A DNA stretch of 32,554 nucleotides from Bradyrhizobium sp. ORS 375. Lineage in GTDB: Bacteria > Pseudomonadota > Alphaproteobacteria > Rhizobiales > Xanthobacteraceae. Shown here in pieces: positions 28,458-32,554 of the stretch. Location: contig NZ_CAFI01000338.1 in the NCBI RefSeq assembly GCF_000239775.1, forward strand, positions 1-32,554. The letters run 5' to 3'. The first letter of the stretch is position 1. Each line of letters opens with the position of its first letter. The notes beneath the pieces are model-generated. The model saw only the letters and a list, made by a program, of their open reading frames with translations, did not search any database and was not told the origin of the DNA. The position numbers and the translations under genes were made by a program.

Positions 28458-29513
28458 ATGCCCGCCTACAACATCTTTCGTCGTGGCCTCCTCAAGGGCA
28501 CGGCGGCCGCGACGGCCTTTGCCGTTTTCAACCAGGCCGCGGCGCAGACCGGAGCGGCGGGCAAAGGCGGCCGCTCCGACCCCGCGCCGCGCGAGCTGCA
28601 TGGCCAGCCCGTGCCCGAGCCGCCGCCGGAGAAGAGCGCCGGGCCGATCCGTCCCGGCCGCGGCTCGTCCCTCGCCGGCAAGGTCGCCGTCGTCACCGGC
28701 GCGGCGCGCGGCATCGGGCGGTCGATCGCTGTGGAGATGGCGGCCAACGGCGCGGACGTCGTTGCGCTGGATATTGCGGGACCGGTGTCGACCGCCTCCA
28801 ACGCGGCACCGGCGACGCCGGAGGATCTCGCCGAGACGGTGCGCCAGATCATGGCCTATGGCCGGCGCGGCGAAAGCATCCGCGCCGATATCCGCGACAT
28901 CGCGGCATTGCGCGCCGCCGCCGATCATGTCGAGCAGACCTATGGCAAGATCGACATCGTCGTCGCCGACGCCGCGATCCAGCGCTGGAAGCCGCTGTTG
29001 GAGATGGAGGATGCCGACTGGCGCGACGTGATCGACAACAATCTCAACGGCACCGCCAACACCATCCGCGCCTTCGCGCCGAAGATGGTAGCGCGCAAGA
29101 GCGGCCGCATCATCGTGCTGTCGTCGATGCAGGGCAAGCACGGCACCAGGGACGCCGCGAGCTATTCGGCGTCGAAATGGGGCATTCTGGGACTGATGAA
29201 ATCGGCCGCGCTCGAGCTCGGGCAGCACAACATCACGGTCAACGCGCTGATCCCCGGCCTCGTCGACACCGCGCTGACGCGTTACGACGCCAGGCTCAGC
29301 GAAGCCATCCGCGAGACCGGCCGCGAGGCGTCGTCGAGCCCGACGCCGCAACAGGCCTGGGACGCCCGCGCGCCGACGGTCGCGCTGAAGGTCGGCTGGC
29401 TGCAGCCCGACGACATCTCGCCGGCCGCGGTGTTCCTCGCCTCCGACGCGGCGGCGATGGTGACGGGCGCGGAGTATGAGGTGACGGCAGGCGACAGTGC
29501 GAAGGATATCTGA
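28458..29513 (+). CDS. Tat-exported short-chain dehydrogenase, mycofactocin-coupled-like
   Basis: 351-residue oxidoreductase. A twin-arginine leader (FRRGLLKGTAAATAFAVF, R8-R9) ends near AAAQTGA, followed by a Pro-rich linker to about residue 70. The SDR domain then starts LAGKVAVVTGAARGIGRSIA with the TGxxxGIG cofactor motif, NNLNG, SSMQGKHG and the catalytic YSASK (Y236, K240). Between strands 2 and 3 an insert TPEDLAETVRQIMAYGRR precedes RADIRD; this insert is the mark of mycofactocin-coupled SDRs, which hold NAD tightly. AGGAG lies 9 bases before the ATG. Tat export of a folded protein with bound NAD fits that idea. No mycofactocin genes are in the window. It may instead be a plain periplasmic SDR. 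Confidence 0.85.
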   Translation: MPAYNIFRRGLLKGTAAATAFAVFNQAAAQTGAAGKGGRSDPAPRELHGQPVPEPPPEKSAGPIRPGRGSSLAGKVAVVTGAARGIGRSIAVEMAANGADVVALDIAGPVSTASNAAPATPEDLAETVRQIMAYGRRGESIRADIRDIAALRAAADHVEQTYGKIDIVVADAAIQRWKPLLEMEDADWRDVIDNNLNGTANTIRAFAPKMVARKSGRIIVLSSMQGKHGTRDAASYSASKWGILGLMKSAALELGQHNITVNALIPGLVDTALTRYDARLSEAIRETGREASSSPTPQQAWDARAPTVALKVGWLQPDDISPAAVFLASDAAAMVTGAEYEVTAGDSAKDI

Positions 29514-29527
29514 GGGCGTGGCGGCGA

Positions 29528-30301
29528 TCAGCCGACCGCCAGATCCCGCGCAGGCTCGGTGAGCCACGGCACCTCTGGCAGCGCCATCAAGGCGGGCTTG
29601 GCGAAGTAATAGCCCTGGAACAGGTTGATGCCGGCCGAGCGCAGCACCGCGAACTCGGCCTCGCTCTCGACGCCTTCGGCCAGCACGGCGATGTCGAGCT
29701 GGCGCGCCATGGCGGCGACGCCGGACACGATCACCTGCTTGGCGGGATGACGATGGATGTCGCGCAGCAGCTCCATGTCGATCTTGATCAGGTTCGGCTG
29801 CAGCCGCGCCAGCAGATTGAGTCCGGCATAGCCGGCGCCGAAATCGTCGAGCGCGGTCCAGAAGCCGAGCTCCTTGTAGCTCTTGACGATGCGCTCGACA
29901 TGGTCGGGACTCGCCATGCGCTCGTTCTCGGTGAATTCGAACATCAGGTTCTGCGCCGGGAAGCTGGCGCGCTTCGCCGCCGCGAGCGACTTTTGGATGC
30001 AGGCCCGCGGCTCATAGACCGCGTTGGGCATGAAGTTGATCGACAGCCGCGCGCACGGGTCGGTGAACAGCCGCCCTGCGGTCTCGATCGCCAGCACCCG
30101 CGCCGACTGATCGAAGCGATAGAGCTGTGCCTCGGTCAGCTGAGACAGCACGCTGTGCGCGCCCTCGCCATTCGGCCCGCGCACCAGCGCCTCGTAGCCC
30201 CAGATCCGGTGCGCCCCGACATCGACGATCGGCTGAAAGGCCATCTTGAACGCGAACGGCAGCTCGGTTCCTTCAGCGCAGCCCGCGCATGTTCCAGCCA
30301 T
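29528..30301 (-). CDS. EAL-domain cyclic-di-GMP phosphodiesterase
   Basis: 257-residue single-domain c-di-GMP hydrolase. The catalytic set looks complete: GYEALVRG (EAL motif), SINFMPNAV with the metal-binding Asn, MFEFTENE, LDDFGAGYAGL (DDFGTG equivalent), IKIDMELLRDI with the Lys, VLAEGVESEAE and GINLFQGYYFAKP with the Gln. No GGDEF, PAS or membrane part is attached. The very N-terminus has MAGTCAGCAEGTE, a CxxC pair that might bind metal or respond to redox. It converges on the dehydrogenase gene with 14 bases between. Its role in lifestyle switching is a family-level inference. Confidence 0.92.
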   Translation of the reverse strand: MAGTCAGCAEGTELPFAFKMAFQPIVDVGAHRIWGYEALVRGPNGEGAHSVLSQLTEAQLYRFDQSARVLAIETAGRLFTDPCARLSINFMPNAVYEPRACIQKSLAAAKRASFPAQNLMFEFTENERMASPDHVERIVKSYKELGFWTALDDFGAGYAGLNLLARLQPNLIKIDMELLRDIHRHPAKQVIVSGVAAMARQLDIAVLAEGVESEAEFAVLRSAGINLFQGYYFAKPALMALPEVPWLTEPARDLAVG

Positions 30302-30427
30302 GATCCGTCGTCCGTCCCTGCTTGTTACGGGCCGGAGTGTACGCAGGAGACATTAACGCATCCAAAAGGATTGTGGTCGTGCGCGCGGGCCGGGAGAAAA
30401 CGCGAAAGCCAGTGGAACCGAGCGCGA

Positions 30428-31237
30428 TCACTGCAACGGCGCGCCAAAATCATAATTGAGGCAATAGCGCTGTAACGATACTGCCTCCAACGAGACGTTC
30501 TTATTCTCGCTCTGCGCCATCCGGCTCGAAATGTCTCTGATGATCATCCGAGATTGATCGAATCCAATGCCATTCAAGATCTGCTCATTGACGATATCGA
30601 GCGTCTTCATGATGCTCGCTACGTTTTCCCGGTAGGCATAGCTTGCCATGGAGTTCGTGATCCCGAGCAGATTGGCTCGCCCGGACGCGGTGATCCCGGA
30701 ATCGCGCAGATGATGAAGCACGAAGCAGACGGTCGTGTTGTCGATGACATTGGCGAGGATATTGGCTGCATTGACCCGGAGCCGCTGATTGTCTCCGCGC
30801 GCCGCCCAGACGAGAGGCCTGATGACGGCATCGGTGGTACACTGCCGGAAGCGCAGGATCGCCTGTGGGTCATTGGAAAGAATGGCACGGACGACATCGG
30901 TCAGTATCACCGCAGAGTCTCGCTGCGCCTGAGGCCAGGCGCTCGCCTCGGCGTCGCGGCGGAGGGTCTCGGAGATCGACGCCATGAGCACGGGCAGCGC
31001 ATCGCTGCCGATCTGGCCAAGCGCGGCAGCCGAGGCCAACCGGGTCGGCTCATCGCTCGCCTGGAGACCGCGGAGCCCAGTCGCGACGTCCGATCTTTTT
31101 TCGAAAGAGCAGCGCACCGGGCTCGACGACTGAGCGGAAGCCGACGACATTGGAACCAGGACGAGCCAGGAGGCGAGCAACCATGCGGCCATCCGCGCGA
31201 CACCTAGAACGGTGGAGGAGTTACGAGAGCTCACCAT
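30428..31237 (-). CDS. Exported protein with HEAT-like repeats, function unknown
   Basis: 269-residue protein with a signal peptide (VARMAAWLLASWLVLVPMSS, cut near ASA at about residue 35). The mature part looks helical; LASAAALGQIGSDALPVLMA and RLRVNAANILANVIDN have the spacing of HEAT/ARM repeats. Cysteines at VRCSFEKR, FRQCTTD, TVCFVLHH and QRYCLNY could form disulfides in the periplasm. The ATG at 31237 and the GTG next to it are both possible starts; the upstream gene ends 12 bases before, so they form an operon. No family is recognised. A scaffold or protein-binding role is suggested only by the repeat type. Confidence 0.7.
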   Translation of the reverse strand: MVSSRNSSTVLGVARMAAWLLASWLVLVPMSSASAQSSSPVRCSFEKRSDVATGLRGLQASDEPTRLASAAALGQIGSDALPVLMASISETLRRDAEASAWPQAQRDSAVILTDVVRAILSNDPQAILRFRQCTTDAVIRPLVWAARGDNQRLRVNAANILANVIDNTTVCFVLHHLRDSGITASGRANLLGITNSMASYAYRENVASIMKTLDIVNEQILNGIGFDQSRMIIRDISSRMAQSENKNVSLEAVSLQRYCLNYDFGAPLQ

Positions 31238-31249
31238 CACCGGCTACTT

Positions 31250-32098
31250 TCACTTCGCGACGAAAGCAGAGGCTGCAGTGGGCTTGCCGGCCTCATCCAG
31301 TCCGGTCGTATTGACGTATTTGAGGTCCAGCTTGGCGATGCCGATGCTTTGTACCGGCTCTGACCGTTGTCCCGGCGCGTTATCCTTCAGGTCCAATGTC
31401 GGGCAGCCGTGTTCGATGGACCATTTCTGTTCGAGTCCCTTCGCCTCGATGCAGACGTCCAATTTGCCGTAACCTCGGGAGATCGGCGCCAGCACTTCGA
31501 TCGACTGATCGCGAATGAGCACCGGCAGCTGACGCCCGTCCCTCAGGTGTGTCAACACGCTCGCCTGCTGCAGCTTGATGCCGTTGGGATTGCTGATTTC
31601 GAAGACGACCAGCGCATAGCCGCTCGAATTAGCAAACACACGTTCGATCTTGTCGGAGCCGAGAACGGCGCCGAATCCGAACAACCCGGCAAGAAGCCCT
31701 GCTCCGCCCGCCAAGTAGACCTTGGCCTTCGCCTTTGATCCCGGTTCGGCGAACTCACCACTGCCCAGACTCTGGGTACCCGTTCCGAATAGGACGATGG
31801 ACAAGCCCAGAAGTGCGAGAATGAAGACGAACGTTGGATGGACGTGATAGAGAAGCTCGTACGCGCAATATAGGAAGCCGCATCCGAGCAGAATGAAGAA
31901 CAGCCCGCTCTTCGAAAAGTCGACGGACCGGGCAAGCAGGGTTTGCAGGATCTGGGCTTCCCCACTGCCTCCGTTGCTGCTCGTCGGCCCTTCACGCTTG
32001 GTCTGGCCATCGTTGGGCCCGGCGGCCCCCGCTCCCTGCCTCTGCGGATCGCCGAGGTTTGCGGGAGGATTGGGCTCGACCTGATCATCGTTCGGCAT
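31250..32098 (-). CDS. Membrane protein with C-terminal soluble domain, function unknown
   Basis: 282-residue protein. Residues 1-48 are Pro/Gly/Asn/Gln-rich and probably disordered. Two membrane helices (about 64-83 and 88-106) and a third (about 127-147) follow. The remaining 130 residues form a soluble domain with VFEISNPNGIKLQQASVLTH, VLIRDQSIEVLAPISRGYGK and a Cys pair (VCIEAKG, HGCPTLDL); strand-like alternation suggests a beta fold. The ATG at 32098 is chosen; a GTG at 32272 would add 58 low-conservation-looking residues. It precedes the HEAT-like exported gene, and the two probably act together at the envelope. No family recognised. Confidence 0.65.
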   Translation of the reverse strand: MPNDDQVEPNPPANLGDPQRQGAGAAGPNDGQTKREGPTSSNGGSGEAQILQTLLARSVDFSKSGLFFILLGCGFLYCAYELLYHVHPTFVFILALLGLSIVLFGTGTQSLGSGEFAEPGSKAKAKVYLAGGAGLLAGLFGFGAVLGSDKIERVFANSSGYALVVFEISNPNGIKLQQASVLTHLRDGRQLPVLIRDQSIEVLAPISRGYGKLDVCIEAKGLEQKWSIEHGCPTLDLKDNAPGQRSEPVQSIGIAKLDLKYVNTTGLDEAGKPTAASAFVAK

Positions 32099-32554
32099 GG
32101 CCGCCCCCGGATCGTTGAACCGCCGTCCTTCGAACGGGCGTTCTGGCAGGCTCCTCCGGATCTCAGCGTCAGGACGACATTCGGCGTGACCGTCGGAGTT
32201 GTAACTGCAAGCTAATCCAACCCGCTTTGAGACGGAAGGGGGCTCAGGCGCTCGTCGTCGTTCTTCAGACACAGGAATCGCCCGAACCGGCGATCCGGGC
32301 CAAGTGGGGCTGCGCTCGAGCCCGCGGCGTACTCATCGGATTTGACACACAGAAGCGGCTCATCTCCGTGGGCTTGTCTCGACGACACCGGCGCCCGGTG
32401 CGCTGCAATCGCCTTCGCGGGAAACAACGCCGCCTCGCCCTACCTTCCACTCCCGGCAGCTCGATTGTATTAGGTGAGGCGCTCGCGGCGGACCAGACCG
32501 CCGAACAAGTTATTGTTCGTACTGGTATTTTCAAATCGGCTGCTGAGTAGAAAT
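32099..32554. other. Right-end stretch without a recognised gene
   Basis: Short open frames occur on both strands here (for instance a 107-codon frame on the plus strand and an 89-codon one on the minus strand), but none shows a recognisable domain, a clear ribosome-binding site or sensible composition. The part next to 32098 should contain the promoter of the two-gene envelope operon, or the N-terminal extension of its first gene if the GTG at 32272 is used. The last 60 bases are AT-richer. Confidence 0.4.

Overview
The window looks like a chromosomal stretch of a Bradyrhizobium-type alphaproteobacterium (Bradyrhizobium/Rhodopseudomonas group). The grounds are high GC content, a short PutA without a DNA-binding domain, a urea-transporter UrtA, an amino acid:[carrier protein] ligase whose predicted zinc-ligand positions match those I recall for Bradyrhizobium Bll0957, and a dispersed intergenic repeat that I recognise from these genomes. 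No rRNA, tRNA, CRISPR array, phage or transposase gene is visible. All identifications come from reading the translations; no database search was made.

Layout. 1-1392 (-): urtA, the substrate-binding protein of a urea ABC transporter; the remaining urt genes would lie beyond the left edge. 1575-5856 (+): divergent from urtA, a very large protein that fuses an NCS1-type nucleobase permease, a Cys/His-rich linker and a hybrid histidine kinase, followed with an 11-bp overlap by a LuxR-type response regulator. A perfect 18-bp dyad lies in the shared promoter region. 6087-8464 (-): a Baeyer-Villiger-type flavin monooxygenase and a secreted trypsin-like protease. 8580-9215 (+): a HAD-family protein. 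9298-11293 (-): mtnP and mtnA, the first steps of methylthioadenosine salvage. 11383-15127: a carrier protein (-) facing an acyl-CoA dehydrogenase, an amino acid:[carrier protein] ligase and a GNAT-like protein (+), which together form a candidate pathway on a carrier-bound amino acid. 15129-17116: a class IV aminotransferase (-) and an HSL-type esterase (+). 17266-19560 (+): metZ/metY and metA, homocysteine synthesis. 19573-22668 (-): putA. 22773-24480 (+): a DUF763 protein and a Nudix hydrolase. 24506-26203 (-): a chemoreceptor. About 26450-26950: the dispersed repeat, with a long nested stem. 27009-28214 (-): an MFS transporter. 28458-29513 (+): a Tat-exported short-chain dehydrogenase resembling mycofactocin-coupled enzymes. 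29528-30301 (-): an EAL phosphodiesterase. 30428-32098 (-): two envelope proteins of unknown function.

Two sets of genes stand out as possible systems. The permease-kinase fusion, its response regulator, the dyad and urtA together suggest a transporter-like sensor that controls urea (or purine-derived nitrogen) uptake. The carrier protein, aminoacyl-CP ligase, acyl-CoA dehydrogenase and GNAT-like protein suggest an aminoacyl-thioester pathway whose product is not known to me.
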